Shown: positions 38,691 to 52,740, counted from the stretch's first letter. The stretch: DNA of 64,000 bases from Rapana venosa (GCA_028751875.1 CM054153.1:27682552-27746551); one strand, 5' to 3'. The notes: generated from the letters alone by a model not told the origin. Numbers and translations: made by a program.

Positions 38691-41559
38691 ATCAATTTTC
38701 TTGTTTTTTTTCCCCGTTTGTTCCTTTTTAGTCTGTTCACTCCCGTAATTTTTACTTTAAAAAAAATGTGGAAAATGTATCTACTTTTAGTATGCATTAA
38801 TGCTTTTTTAGCTGCGTCAAACTACGGAAAACAAGAAATAAATACTTCGATTGAGCAAATTTTTTTTTGACTTGCTTTTTAAAATGGGGTTTTTTTCACT
38901 TGTTTGACCTTGCACGAATCCTTCCTTAAAAAAAATACTGAAGAGCCAAAACAATACCAAATCCCGTTACCTTATTATCCATGTCCTTCCCCATCAAAAA
39001 ATTTAATTAAAAAAAAAATCAATAAATTTTCTTCCTCCCAAAACCTGTTTTTCAAGTAAAAGCTCTTTCCTATTTTCAAAGCACCCTTTTCACTTTTGTT
39101 ATTATTTATGCCTAATGAAGCATACTGTCGTAAGAGACCAAACCATTTTCTTTTCCTTTTTTCATCTATATGATAAACATGCAAATATATAACAAAATAA
39201 AATATTGCTGAATTTTTATCAAATGCTTTAACATAGGACACAATACAAACTATCCTTTCATTCCCTTTTAGGATTTGAATTTATCAACAAAACAACCAAA
39301 GTGCGATAAAACTGAATCACAGAAAAATCGGAAAAAAAACAACAACCCAAAAAACCCCCAAAAAAAGCTATGATTCATTAGCAAAATTTTAAATTTACTT
39401 ACTTTAAAAAAAAAAAAATTCCCAAACCTTTTTGTGACGCATGTCATTAAAATTTTAAGCACATACTTGCCTTTGTCAAAAGGTTACACAAAAACTTGGG
39501 GGAAAGTTGAAAACCCCCGTCGGCACTAAACCAAAATTGAAAAATTTTTAAAAATCGCATCAGTCATCCGTTCTCTTGTTTCCTCTTCCAAATGGAACCA
39601 ACATCACCCCAAACCTCATCTGTTTTTCAACTCAAGCAAATGGAAGAACAGAAGACACAAAATTTTTTACATTAAGCACAAATAACTTCAAAAAAAATAC
39701 AAAATTTTTAATCCACATTCATTCAGTTATCTTTCTACGATTTTGTCACTGGTCGAAACTACAAAAAAAATTTTCCAGAACAATTTCAAAAAAGATATTA
39801 CAAAAAACCAAGTTGGTAAAAAAAACGAACAAACAACAAAGTGAATGCCTCAAAAAAGCAGTCCCAAAAAGTAGCATTGGCGAGCCGCTAAAGCTCAAAA
39901 AAAGTTTGGGGCAGAAAAGTGATGATGTTTTATTTGAGGTTGTGATCTTGTTTTTGTTTCACAAGTAAAATCAAGTCCCCACGAAAAACCCCCAAAAAGT
40001 GCCTGACCACCGAAAACAAATCAAATTTTGGCTAAAGGTCCACCTAGAGCTATGTTTAACACATCCCACATAAGGGGAAAAAACCCCTCTTTCCCCGTAC
40101 ACAGCACTGGGGATGTGTATACTGTAACCCCGTAGGGGTGATTACCCAAGAAAAGGGGAAAAAAAAGCTGGTAAACCCCCACAGTGGTTACCCCTGGGGA
40201 AAAAGGTTAAAATTCTTTCCTTGTAACCCGCAAGTTTCAATGGTTTGTGAAGAAAAAAGATTCTTTTTTTTAAAGCCAGCCCGTTTTTCCCGGAAATCCA
40301 ATTTTTCCCCCTTCTGTAATATTTGCCTAAATGCTATCTTATCCGGTACAGGGTTTTTGTTTAACTTTACTGACTTTTTTTGGTTAAAACCAAACTTTTT
40401 TTCCGGGCCATGTTTTTTTCTGTAATTATTTGGGGTTTTTGGGGTGGGTTTTTTGGTTTTTTTTTTTTTACATTATTTAGTACAATGGTTGTCTGTTTTT
40501 CGTTCTCTATTCCCTTCCCCGTCTGCATTTATTTCATATTTTTTCCCTTTATTTTATTTTTTGGTACATTTTTCTTTACTTAATTTTGAAAAAAGACAAA
40601 ATAAAGCAATTAACAGTTTTAAATTGCCTATCTGACATTCCCATGAAAGGCAAAGCACTACAGGCAACACACACAAACACGCCGTTTATTTTTACAAATG
40701 TGAAAAGCGTTAAAAAATTTGAACACGCACACAAAAACACACAACAACAAAAAAACTACATACAAAAAACAACTATAACTACAATACTCTTACTCCCTTC
40801 TTTTCCATTACTCAAACAGGGAGGGGGTTTTAAATCCACATACCTACAACATGCAGTAAACCTTCCCCCCGATTAATAATTATCTGCCACTTTGCTATAA
40901 AATGAAGGAAGTAAAAAAGAAGAAAGAAAAAAAAAAGCGCTTACCTAAAAACCTGGACAGTAAAGTAAAAGGGAAAAATTAAAGCAACACCTCATAGGGC
41001 CCCTTCCCCGGGAAACACACACCACACAAAAGTACAAAAAAAACCCAACACAACACAACAAAAAAGCACTCACTGCATATTGGAAATGGGGTTTGTATTC
41101 GAGTTTCATTTTGATCCCCCTTTCAATTTTCAAGCAGCAAAAAGCATTTCGCTCAATAGTCGTTGCAGAAGGCATTCCCCAAACTTAACACTCTGGGGTC
41201 AGCCAAAAAAATCAAATCCGACTTTATGGGGGGAAAAAAAGCCAATGCATTGCTTATTCAATGTACCCCTGGAAATAAAAACTGATTGTCTTAGACAACA
41301 CTCCCATGAGGGCATTGCGTCAGATTGTAAGCACAATGAAAGAGATTTGCAGAAGACCATTTTTAAATACCTTCATAAGTTTAGGCAGCCATACTCCAAA
41401 CCCCAAAAAATTTTTCCCCCCCCCCATTTTAAGAAAATTGCGGGGGTTTTTTTGCTAAGAGTTTGTCACGGATAGACAATCCAATATTCATTTTAAAAAA
41501 CACAAAATTTAAAGTAGGCCTTGGCACTTCGCTTTCGCATTAACTGCACGTGCATAAAA

Positions 41560-41715
41560 AACAAAAGGTTGGAAGGTCTGCACTTTAAGTTGACTTGAGG
41601 GTCATAAAAAATCCCAACCCTTTAAAACCCGACGCCCCCGCCAGATAGGGAAACCCAAACTTCATGTACCCCTGGATTGAAACAAAAAGGTCTTAACCAT
41701 TTTGCTATACATCCC
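41560..41715 (-). repeat. tRNA-Leu/Ser-like SINE head, noisy copy
   Basis: GGTCTTAACCATTTTGCTAT and GGAAGGTCTGCACTTTAAG match the element at 16,060 with many indels. Confidence 0.55.
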
Positions 41716-43329
41716 TCTATTGATTTGAAATTTTTCACTCAATTGCCAATAAAATTGGAAAAATTGACAAAAATCCTTTTTCCGTTTGTATGCAAATGTA
41801 ATCATCAAGTACACACACAAAACCCCCCCCAAAACACACACACCAATGGTGCCCGGGAAGTGCTGCTGACTCTTTTGTTTACGGCAGAAGCTCAAATAAT
41901 ACAAGAATATTTCACCTGATCTTCCTGATTGGTGCACCTATTGAATGCATGATCATTTTACTGCACTTCAGGCAAACGTCTCTTCATATTTTTCATATAG
42001 GACGCTTACCAAGAGTCACACTGCCCAGGTCAATGTTTTTTGTTAACATAAAAAGTTAGTTCGCAACAAAAAGGAATTCTATACCCAAAAAAAAAAGATG
42101 GGGAAAACAGAAAACATCAAATTGAAATAATAAACGTGAATCAAAAAAATGAAAAATGACAAAAATATTTCATTGTAAAAAGGTGGTCAGATGAGGGTCG
42201 GGTTTTTTAAACTACTTTGAAAAGCCAAGGGAAAAAAAATTATTCCTTTTACTTCAGTACAAGGAGAAGAAGAAGGGGTATAGTTTAACAAACCAAAAAT
42301 TTTTAACTCAAAAAGAAAAAACTGGCCCCCCCCCCCCCGCTCCTACAGAAAGGTGGGTCAGGGAGATGCAACGCACTCATTTCGTGGTGGAGTTCACAAT
42401 CGCATGCTGCGATTTTTATACCCTGTCAAATGTTGCTTTATAGACTTTAAAGAAATAAAATTGCATAGGTTCTATGATGCTACTATTTAGTTGTTTCATT
42501 TCCCCCCTTTACCCTGGGGGGGACCCCCATATGCACCCAAATTCCCCCATGTACTGACTTGTTGTGTGTGGTGTGTGAAAATTCTGTGAATGTCGTGTGC
42601 AGTCAGTGTTTACGACTTCGACACAGGTCTGAAATTATCTTGAGCTTCATTGAAAAATACCCGTTTTTTTGTGGGAGAGGGAATTATTCTCTTGATTATT
42701 TTGATCTTTTTTATTTAATATCTCCATGCCTTTAAGAAAAGGTAGTGTCACGTTTTTTTGATTTTTTTTTTTTTTATAAGATTTGTTTTTTTTATTGCAA
42801 CATTTTTTTCTTTTTTTTTTTTTATTAAATACATTTTCCCCTGGAATATAAGTTGTAAAAAATGAAAAAGTGATGTGGTATTTTATAATTTTTGTGGCTA
42901 TGTTTAAAAGTTCTTGATTCCTTTTTGGCTTTATAGGTCTTTATTTAACAATATTATTATTATGGTATTTTGTCGCAAAAATTGGCCCCAAAGGAAGGGG
43001 TACGTTGGGTTTTCTTAAAATCAAAAATGCATGAAAAGTTTTCGGAATTTCTTCATTTTAAAAAAATTCGGGAAATAATTTTCATTTTCTGTTTTTAAAA
43101 ACCGACTAACAAACCGCCTTGGATTTAGATGTCTGTTACCTGGTTTTCAGTCTGTTTTCGCAGTGATCCAAAAAGTAGAAAGGAAACAGGATACTGATGT
43201 ATTATATCAGTCTGCACAATAAAAGGGTTACAAAAAGCTGGGGATGGGGGTAGATCTTTTTGGATAAAATTAAAGAAAAACACTGTAAAACCAAACGTTG
43301 GTTTATTACAGAAACCCCGCTGAAAAAAC

Positions 43330-45620
43330 AAATTGGTAGAAAATTTTTTGGCTATGATGGATGCTCGAGCTTCAAGATAAAGAGACGATTTTTTTGGTGA
43401 CTTTTTTCTTGACCTCCTGAAACGTTTAGACTCGTGGGTACAACTGTATGAATAATGTAATTAAGTCAAATTTTGATTGTCCGACCGAGAAACAGTCAAT
43501 TCGTTCCCTTATAGACCATGTGTATGTCAAATCAAAAATAAAAATCAAAGAAATATGTTTTCTGTATCTAGCGCAGTGCCAATCCTGTTGTGTTAAAGTG
43601 GTCAAAAAAAGGAGTTTAAGGGCCAGGCAGCACAAAAGATTTCTTACAGATGTTTTTTGAAAAATAAGCACTCTTTTCTTTCAGACTTGCAACTTTTTTC
43701 CAGGTTTTTCCAATATAGATCCTGATAAGGAACAGAAATCTGGGTAAAATTTTCATAGAATTAGAAAACATGCCCCTTTTAAAAATAAAAGAGTGAAACC
43801 ACATCAAACCTCCATGTTTAATAAAGAGATTTTAAAAAAAAATAAATTTGTAACAATTAAGTCAAAAAAATGACAGCAAATTTAAAGAACAAAGAAAAAG
43901 AAATACTTGAAGGTAAAGCAAATTAAAATTTTTTTCAAGATTTTTAACCCTAAAAAAGGGTCAAGGGGCAGTCTGGAAATAATCAATAAATTAACCCAAA
44001 AAAGAAAATTTGAAGTACGACAAAAAAAGAATAAAATCCAAAACACAACAACGTTATTGTAAAGCAGGAAATTTGTTATTAAATAATGACGGGAAAAAAA
44101 TGATTTGAAAAATTTTAAAAAAAAAAATTTCTCTGCAAAAAATATGATGTAAAGTGAATATTTCCCTTTTTATCAGACCAGAAATTAATGCGGCTCTTTT
44201 TGTTCCCAAAAAATTTAAAAACAAAAGTTGGAGAAATTAGATGGGAAAAAACTCAAATTGCTCCCCTTTAGGAAAACATGACTTAATTTTTAAAGTGATT
44301 AACAAGAACTATGTTTTCCTTTTTGTTTCAGCAAGCATGGGTAATTCCAAATTTTCAAAAAAAGGGGACCCCACAAACCCCTCCAAAATTTAGGCCCCTA
44401 TCAATTTTTTTTCGTTTGTCAAAGCCCCGAAAAAAATTAGACTACTTTTAATAACCCTTGAACAAATACAAATTGAACATCCAAGAACAGTATAGAGAAA
44501 AAAAAATTTTGCCATACAGCACTAAACCCAAAAGATTGATAAATGGCTTTAAAAAATAAATAAGAATGAACTTTGGGAGTTTTCATTACTTTGCTAAGGG
44601 ATTTGATGTCATTAACCTACTCTTCTTTTTAAAAAAATTAATGGTATAGGGTTTTCAGTTTCCACTCCCAATAATTTCTCCTTTTTACAATAGAAAACAA
44701 ATTGTGTGTGTGAATTTTCTGTTTAGTTTTTAGACTATTAAAAATGGATACCCCAAGGATCCGTACTAGGTTTCCCCCTGTTATTCAATATTAATATAAA
44801 TGATTTGCCAAAGCATTAGCAAAAACTTGTGAATATTTTCGAGACGTTCCATGTTGAAAAAATGTTACCTTTGTAAATTAACAAATAACCCCAAAAAAAG
44901 ATCGACAAAAATTTGTTCGTTGGGCAAATCAATATATGTGCTAAATACACAAAAAAAAATGCATTGTTTAAAAAACAGACAGAAAAAGACAAAAAGTATT
45001 TAAACATTTTTTTTCTATTAGTTGCCGGACAAGTGTGGAAATAGTTTTTAAATTGCACGTGTACTGGGGTTTTATTTGACAATAACCTGTCATGGACAGA
45101 CAACATTTTTCATATTGCAAACGAATCTCCAAAAAGTGTTAGCTATCAAAAAATTTAAAAACTTTTTAAACATTCAGCCGTAAACTTTTTTTTTCAAACC
45201 AAATTTAGTGATTATGGACTTTGCCTCTACATTTTGGGGGTTCGCAAAGGGAAATCTCTAAAAACTTTATTGGGCTACACAAGCGATCTAAAAATTTGTT
45301 CTTCAAGAAAGTTCATTGACCCAAAAAGATTATAAAACATTGGGTATTTTAACCATTAAAAACAGAGTGTGCACAACAAGGGGACTGTTGATGCATAAGG
45401 TAATTAATGGAGCGGCACCCACTTCCAATTTTAATTGTTTCCATATAAAAAACAACAGGGATATTTCAAAAAAGCAGGCCCCTCCCAAGGTTGATATCTT
45501 TTAAAAAAAAATTTTACTACTGGTGGGTTTCCCTTTTGGAACAGCTTCCAATTTTAAAGAGATTTTAGCCATAATCCTTTAGAAAATCTTTTAAAAATCA
45601 CCTTTTTTTTTATGTAATGA
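43330..45620 (+). pseudogene. Non-LTR retrotransposon (endonuclease end plus RT), heavily damaged
   Basis: In plus-strand order: an endonuclease-like SLIDHVYVKSKI near 43,510; RPISF and a leucine-rich piece near 44,390; KGFDVINLLFFLKKLM near 44,595; GYPKDPY / VPQGSVLG-like bases near 44,750; LGVLFDNNLSWTDNI near 45,060; and LMHKVINGAAPTSN near 45,390. This order matches an APE-endonuclease plus RT non-LTR element of the Jockey/CR1 supergroup. Almost every segment is in a different frame, which is due to the low-accuracy block and possibly to age. No ORF1 was recognised. Confidence 0.65.
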
Positions 45621-45649
45621 GCGTTTTATGACAAAACATTGCAAATGAA

Positions 45650-48550
45650 AAAATAACGAAAATTGTGAAAGTTTTCACGGCAAAGTTTTAAATTAATAAC
45701 TTTCTTTTCATTGCACCTATACTTTGTGTGTGTGTGTGTGGTGTGTGCGCGGGGGAGTTTTGTTGTGTGTGTGGTTGGCAAGCAGGCAAGCGGAGTGTCC
45801 GGGTGCAATGTGTAATGAATGTTTAAGAGTTTGAGTATGATATTTTATGTCGGTTGTATTATAATTTATTGATTGTAGCCGTTTGGGTCGCGGCACGTTT
45901 CTCGCGTGTGTTTCGGGTGCTTTCCCCCGGGGAGAGCACTCGCCCCGGAAACGGGCCATTAAAACATTATTTTTTCATTAAGCTGTGAGTGTATGCGACC
46001 AATTTGGGGTTGCGTATGATGGAAAGGTTTATGTCCCTGTATTTTGCGAAACTTTATGTTCCATGGGGGAAAATGAATGAATGGAGCAAACAGAGCTCTC
46101 TCCCTCTCTCTTTTCTCTTCTCCTCTCTCTCTTTTTCTTTCCTCTCTCTCTCTTTTCTATAAATTTATTGTCAAGATTTTTCCCCCCTTGAAATTTTTTG
46201 TTTTTTGGGTTTTTGGTGGAAATTTTAAAAATTTGATTTTTTATGCAAATTTCACATGGGTTTTTTGGGAACTTGATGTGTATATGAAAGGGGATTTTTT
46301 TTTTTACCCCCAAGGGCATTTGGAAAGCAGGATCCGAAAATATTCATTCCCATGTCCCTAAGAAAAAATAAAGGATGGCCTTTTTCCTTTCCTTGATTTC
46401 TTCCATCCATTCTCTCTCTTCACTTTCCCGTCTTGTCAATCTAACTGTCTGTCGTCTGTTACCCGTCTGTTTGTTGCCTGCCCTTTGTCTATTACCACTA
46501 TCTATTATCTATTTTCGCTTTGTCCCCTCTCTCTTGTTTTCTCTCTTGTCAGCTCTGTCTTGTCTTGTAGGTCTCTCCCAAAGTCCTGTCTCTGTTTCTT
46601 CTCCCCCTCTGTTGCCTGTCGTCTGTCTCTTTCCCCTCTCTTCTCTCTTTCTCTTCCCCTTTTTTGCATTTCCTTTTTTTTATTTCCATTTACATTATTG
46701 AAAAAAACTTTTTCTTGAACTTCTCATTTGTCTTTAAATTTTATGTAAAGTGATGTAGTGTATGTATTGTATGTTTTTTAAAAACTGTATTATATATAGT
46801 GTTGTTGGGATATACGGGATTATATATATGTGTATGTGGTATGTAATATATATATATATATATGTTTTTATATATTTGTAGTTTTTATGTATATTATGTG
46901 TGTTATGTGGGTTTGTGTATGTGTGTATGTGTAATGTATGTAGGTATGTGTATGTTTTTTGTATATGTGTGTGTGTATAGTATGTATTTTTATATGTGTG
47001 TTAAAAGTTGTAAGTAAGTGTGTGTGTTAGTAGATATTTAAAATATTAAAAATATATTATATATATTTTTTTATAATGTGTGTTGTGTGTTGTGGGGGGG
47101 GGGGGTGTTATGAAAAAAAAAAATTAATTAATTTGCAGTGCCATCCTTTTGGCTTATTCCTGTTTATTTTACTTTAAAAAAAAAAATGTTTTTCATGTAT
47201 GAAATTAGAAAGGGATGAATTTTCATGGAAAAATCCATCATCAAAAGTATGTATTTTTTTTTTCTTTATACATTCTTCATGCTATGTATTGAAAATTTTT
47301 ACTTTCGTTTTTTTTTTTTTTCAGGGGCTGGATGTAAAAAACTATTTTTTGCTTATTCTATAAACCCCTTTTAAAAAAATTTGTTCTTTGTTCAATTTTT
47401 CATTTGTTTATTCCCCCCATCCCCCGTAATCACGTGTGATTGAAAGTACAACCGATGAGAAGTTTTTTGTGTTGATTCCAATTCAGAAGATTTTTTTTTG
47501 TCTTTTTAAAGGGGGAGTGCATTGTTTGGAGAAAACTCCAAGCTAAAAATCCAAAGCCACTTTTAAAAAATAATTTTTAAGTAGGGCCCAGACACTCTTA
47601 CTCGAATGACAAATTTTTCTTTGAGCAAAATTAATGCATTCATGTAAAGAAAGCTACGCAGGCTGGCCTGAATTGAAAGGGTGCTCAAGCCCTGGATTCA
47701 CTATAGGTTCCAGAATTTGAACTATAACCCCAATGACCTTGAAGTTCATGTACCCGTCATCAGTCATTCAGGATCTATCAACCCTATACTACACATGCTG
47801 TCTTTTAAATATTATTTGACAATATAACATAGAATTTTTTTTCTTCTTTTTTTCCCTTTCTTGGAAAATTTGACAGAAGAAAACAAGTTTTATGGAATTT
47901 TTTTGTAAAAACAAGATGAAACTTGTGAATGGATTCTAAATTTAAAACCCTTATATTTCGAGAACAGAATGACAGAAATGCCCAAACAAATAAATGAAAA
48001 GAACAGTCTATAATTTAAAAAGCTGGGCCAATGGTGTAAAGTATGAGAATAGTTTCAACAAAGCAGACCAAAGGGATAATTTTTTCTGTCTCTAATTTCC
48101 CCACACGTACACTCACATACATGTTGGCATCCAATGCAGATTGGTCAAAATCAAAAAGTGTACAAAAATGAATCGTTTTTTTTTTTTAAAACAAATCAAA
48201 TGAAAAAATTTCCCCAAATCTGACACAAAAGGGGATTTTTTCTTTTACAAATTAAAGCTTCCTGAGAGAAAAAAAAAAGTAAAATTAATGAACTTACAAT
48301 ATGGAGCAAAAATGTGTTTTTCAAAACAGCAATCTAAATGGTGTAGATAGTATATAGAAAGTTACTCTGAATTTGAATGCGATTTTCTTTTTTTTAAATC
48401 TGAAATCTGGAAAGTGAATTTCACCAAAAAAAAATACCATAGGTAAAAAAATGTTCCTTAAATTTATATACATTCCACTTTAAAGATTCGCGAAATATAA
48501 ATTCCAAACATTATTTTTATTATTCACACTGTACTCCACCCACACACCCT
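45650..48550. other. Low-accuracy AT-rich spacer
   Basis: (CT)-rich stretch near 46,090-46,160, pyrimidine-rich 46,380-46,700 and TA/TG-rich 46,740-47,100. No gene or RNA was recognised. Confidence 0.5.
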
Positions 48551-49439
48551 CACTCCACACACACAACACTAATACAACAACACACTAACACATGTTCTCT
48601 CTCTCTCTCCACCCACCCACCCCTCCCACACACACACACTCACAATCACTGCTTACATACAACACACCCACACACACACCACACACACTGGTGGTCTTTC
48701 CTTGGTCCAAAATGGCTTCATGGTCCTGTGCAGACTGCAACACAGAAAACAGTACGCATCAAAATTCCCTTCACAGCACAATGATTATGTCTGATAACCA
48801 TGACACATGTATCTCTATGTGTCAACAGGACCTAAGAACAATACCAGTCACATACAGCAAAAGTTCAGGTCCAACACAGCTTCCTATTGTCCCTGATTTC
48901 TCCTACTATCCATGTCCTATATTCTCTCCTCAGCCCTTGCCTCTCCTAATCTCACATTCACTCACAGGCACATGAAAATGGCTTTTAAAAAAAAAAAGTG
49001 GGAAAAGAACCACCAGGCTGCTCTTTCTGGGGAACACTTTTTTTAAAAAAACAAGTCTGTCTATATCACTTTTTAGTGGATAGACATTAAAATGAACATG
49101 CACTTTTCCCAAAAACAAGCCTGGGTGGGGGAACTGAGGATGGGAAGAAATGTGTAATAAAGTTCTACAAAAGGGGTTGGAGGAGGAAAAGGAGGAGTCT
49201 ACAAAAGGGGTTGATGGTTGCAAAATTGGAGGGGGGGGGGGGGGGGGGTTGTAGTGGGTTTTTTTGGTTTTGTGGTCTTTTGTTGCTTTTGTTGTTGGTT
49301 GGGGGGGGGGGGGGGGGGGGGGGGGGGGCTTTTTTTGGGGGTGGGGGGGGTAAATTATTTCTGGATAGGTAGAAGGAAGAGTTACTTCCTCAGTTTCTGT
49401 TTCCATGCTGTTGTTTGATGTTTACAAGCATGTGCCTCT

Positions 49440-49498
49440 GTGTGTGTGTGTGTGTGTGTGTACGCGTGCGTGCGTGCATGCGTGTGTGTGTGTGAGAA

Positions 49499-49532
<34 letters not shown>

Positions 49533-49578
49533 TGACAGGCAAACAGACAGGCAGACAGACAGGCAGACAGACAGAGAC
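49440..49578 (+). repeat. (TG)n, (GA)n and (GACA)n compound microsatellite
   Basis: TG repeats to about 49,492, then GAGA, then GACA/GGCA units to 49,578. Two long G runs lie just upstream (49,230-49,330). Confidence 0.9.
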
Positions 49579-49849
49579 ACTTTGACCCTTTGAATAATTT
49601 ATGTTATTGCCCAATATAACCTATTAACAAGGGAGTTACACAAGACTTTCTTTTGTGAATAAAAAAAACAAAAGCAGAAAACAAGAGAAATTACATGACA
49701 TGTTTAATGTAATAAAAAGAAAAGAGCTCTTTATGAATGGATACAACTACATAATTTCTGGCATCAACCCAACTATAAACTGAACACAAAATAAATAAAG
49801 AATAAACAACAGGAAACAATCAACAACAACTAAAAATTATAACAAGAAC

Positions 49850-50750
49850 ACTCTTGAATGCTGTATTCAACCATCCAATCAAATTCTATGAGAAATTTCA
49901 GTACATACCCTTGCTGGAGATTACACCAATATAAATAAAATTTGTCTAATTGTGTTACAAAATATTAGACTAACTGGTGTTAAGCTATGGTTGTCATAGT
50001 TTCTATGCTTCAGTAATAAACTTTGCAACAGATTTGAATAGAGTTTCATCATCAGACGATAAGAAAGATTTGTCATTGGAAAGCTTCTAAATTGAAAAGA
50101 CTACAGTTTTCATTTCTGAAACATGCTTCACATTGAAATTAAATAGAAAACGTACTTCATCATCAAAAATACGTCTACACATATGGCATGGGAACTGTGT
50201 GGATATCTCAGGTTGAAACCATCTTTTGTTTGTAATAAAACCAAGTGTTTTTAATATAAAAAAATTTAAATCTTGCAAAATGTAATTGTTGCGATTTGTC
50301 AGTAACTATTCAAAGTTATTTTTCAGTCTGAAATACACACTTGAACAGAAAAAACCGCATTATTTATCTTTACTTTCCATATACCTAAGTGCCAATTTTG
50401 TTAAAAAATGAACAAATGAAACTGTCTTAAAACTCAGAAATACACTGACGCTCATTACCTACTTCCTAAGAAAACCACACAATTCCAAAACCCTGTTCTG
50501 TGACAAAAAACTTTTTAACTTGATATGCCCAATTCTTCTTACCCAATTCCATTTGTACAACCACCATGTCAGAAGATTGCCTACAAAAATATGACTGTGG
50601 AAGTTTCACAAGTTTTAGCCAGTATTTGATACACTTAATAGACGTTCTGATGTATATATATTTCTTCCCACTTCCACATAGAGTACAGTATTTGACAAAT
50701 GGATAGGGACATTTAAAAAACATATGATACAAGTAATTTTTGCAGACCAA
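49850..50750 (-). pseudogene. Degenerate non-LTR retrotransposon C-terminal fragment
   Basis: The minus strand, with several stops and shifts, reads RTSIKCIKYWLKLVKLPQSY then MELGKKNWAYQVKKF and EQGFGIVW. Farther on come CHMCRRIFDDEVRFLFN and MKTVVFSI. The order YW.K...LP...Y.ML, NWA.QI...L...GFGFVW, C..C......DEVHF parallels the element at 61.5-62.7 kb, so this is a diverged relative in the opposite orientation. The 3' limit is unclear. Confidence 0.7.
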
Positions 50751-50879
50751 AAGAAAAAAACAAAGGAAAAAAAGGGTGGCGCTGCTCTTGAGGCGACGCG
50801 CTCTCCCCGGGGAGAGCAGCCCGAATTTCACGCAGAGAAATCTCGTGACTTAAAGTGGTATAAAATAAAATAAAATAAA

Positions 50880-50952
50880 TCTGAGCGCTTTGATTTGTTG
50901 CTTTACAAGATTCAGCGCTATATAAATTCCATACATTATTATTATTATTAAT
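50880..50952 (+). repeat. LINE-type 3' tail repeat
   Basis: TGAGCGCTTTGATTTGTTGC, ATTCAGCGCTATATAAATTC and (ATT)n. Confidence 0.8.
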
Positions 50953-51537
50953 ACATGTGCCTTTTCTGTTTGTGAATTAACAGTAAATCTCCATTTCTTG
51001 GATGCATATATATGCAAAGCAAAGGTTCTAATTGAACACCAATTTTCAAAATTAAGAACAATCTACACAGAAAAAGAGAAACACCGAGAGAGAAAAAGAC
51101 AGAATGTGTGTGTGTGAGGGAGGTGGAGGGGGGGGAGGGTCGGGTAAGTGTCCTGTGTGTGGATGTGTATGAATGTGCCTGCAGGTGTATGTGAATGAAT
51201 GTAGGTTAATGTTTTATTCCCTAAATGACAGCCAGGGCCACATTAGGGAGCCCTTTTCTATACACTCTAAAAACATCGCATCAACTGCATCACTGAATCA
51301 TAGCACACCAACCTTCACTCTACAAAAGAATATGGTTTATAATATACATGATATTTTCTGAGCCACCAGCTTTGTTAAGGCACATGATGCTGAACTGTGC
51401 TAAGGTAACTGACTGTTCTGCTTTAACAGTTTAATACCATCAATCCACCACTTCATGAGGGGAAAAGCAGTATCATAAAGAGAAACAGCTCTTGCTAAAC
51501 AGAAGTTTCTTCTCCTTCAAAAACCCTGTAGTTTTAA

Positions 51538-51830
51538 AAGGTAAAGGAGTCCCATAACCTATAAGGTCATAGGGGAGCGAGGCGTCAGAGACCTCACTTC
51601 TCTAGGGCCAGCATATTGAGGGCGGCGCCCATCTCCTCTCCCTCGCTGCTTTACCTTCCCTGACCCTAAAGAGGGCAGGTACCCATTTACAGCTGGGTGA
51701 ACTGGGGGAACTGTACTGAAGCCAAGGCGCGCAAACGGTCACCCATCCAACTGGTAACCAACGCTCCGACCTGCTTAACTTGGCTGGGGAAAAGCGAGTG
51801 CTTCCGACCAACTGCAGCTATCCCGTCCCC
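51538..51830 (-). mobile_element. tRNA/5S-like SINE, reverse copy
   Basis: Reverse copy from AAGGAGTCCCATAACCTATA to AACTGCAGCTATCCCGTCCC. It includes CGGTCACCCATCCAACTGG, the complement of the 5S-like TTGGATGGGTGACCG. Confidence 0.8.
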
Positions 51831-51949
51831 AATTTCTTCATTAAATACAGACAGTTTTGAAGACAGGAAAAGGCAGTTCTCATGCAAAGAATCTTTGATT
51901 TTCAATTCTCAAAGAGAGTAAGCCCAAATCTATTAATCAAACAAGAGAA

Positions 51950-52055
51950 GAGAGAGAGGAGGAAATGAGAGGAGAGCAGGAGAGAGAGAGAGAGAGAGAT
52001 GGAAGGAGAGAGAGAGAGAGAGAGAGAGGAGAGAGGAGAGAGAGAGAGAGAGATG
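51950..52055 (+). repeat. (GA)n microsatellite
   Basis: Interrupted GA repeats ending at a SINE fragment. Confidence 0.9.
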
Positions 52056-52075
52056 TATAGTCACACAGAATCACA

Positions 52076-52262
52076 CACAGAGAACATCTTGCGCACACGG
52101 TAATCCTGTTCGCTTGTCGTAAGAGTGGCCATTGTGTGCCGGTGGGAACAGATGACAGAATTTACAAAACCACATATATACACGGGGACTGGATGTAAAA
52201 AAAGCAACATAAGTGCTTATTCCATTATCCTCTATAAAAAAGGGGAATAAAATAAATAAAAA
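52076..52262 (+). repeat. SINE body and tail A fragment
   Basis: AGAACATCTTGCGCACACGG, GTGTGCCGGTGGGAACAGAT, CACGGGGACTGGATG and AGTGCTTATTCCATTATCC; the 5' end is lost in a (GA)n tract. Confidence 0.8.
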
Positions 52263-52379
52263 ATAAAACACAGTCACAGACAGGAGACAGAGAGGAGAGA
52301 GAGGGAAAGAGAAGAGAGGGGAGAGAGAGAGAAATCACACACACACAACACACACAACACAGCATTACAAATTTATAAT

Positions 52380-52740
52380 AATGACCAATGCTTGTCTTCA
52401 GCAATGCAAATTTAAATAACCATGACCAATGCTTCTCTCTAGCAATGCAAAATGCAAATTTTTAATCATGGCCAAACTGTTCTTCAGCAATGCAAAATGC
52501 AAATTTATATAATCATGACCAATGCTTGTCTTCAGCAATGCAAAATGCAAATTTATAACCATGACCAATACTTGCCTTCAGCTATGCAAATTTATAACCA
52601 TAACCAATGCTTGTCTTAAGCAATGCAAATTGCAAATTTATAATCATGACCAATGCTTGTGTTCAGCAATGTGAAATGCAAATTTACAATCATGACCAAT
52701 ATGTTCCTCAGCAATACAAAATAATAAACTCGACTAGTCC
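52380..52740 (+). repeat. About 45-bp minisatellite
   Basis: Unit AATCATGACCAATGCTTGTC, TTCAGCAATGCAAAATGCAA, ATTTAT, about 8 diverged copies. Confidence 0.85.

Larger units (their letters stand above)
35600..43320. other. Low-accuracy spacer without recognised gene
   Basis: It contains the SINE copies and minisatellite listed and long A/T runs. The missing first flippase exon(s) could be hidden here, but I found no convincing match to the N-terminal family motif. Confidence 0.5.
24880..48550. other. Block of low base-level accuracy (probable unpolished assembly)
   Basis: Between these limits homopolymers are lengthened, C/G runs abound and single-base indels are frequent. SINE copies that are clean elsewhere are ragged here (26,806, 28,974, 33,688), and conserved flippase exons change frame every 20-60 bases. 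The change is fairly abrupt at both edges. All gene calls inside should be treated as approximate. The cause is inferred. Confidence 0.75.

Noticed and set aside
48592..48975. Open frame containing SWSCADCNTENSTHQNS, resembling a small zinc-finger start
   Set aside because: Only a single CxxC is present, the upstream part is a CA-rich repeat, and no second Cys pair or splice-supported continuation was found.
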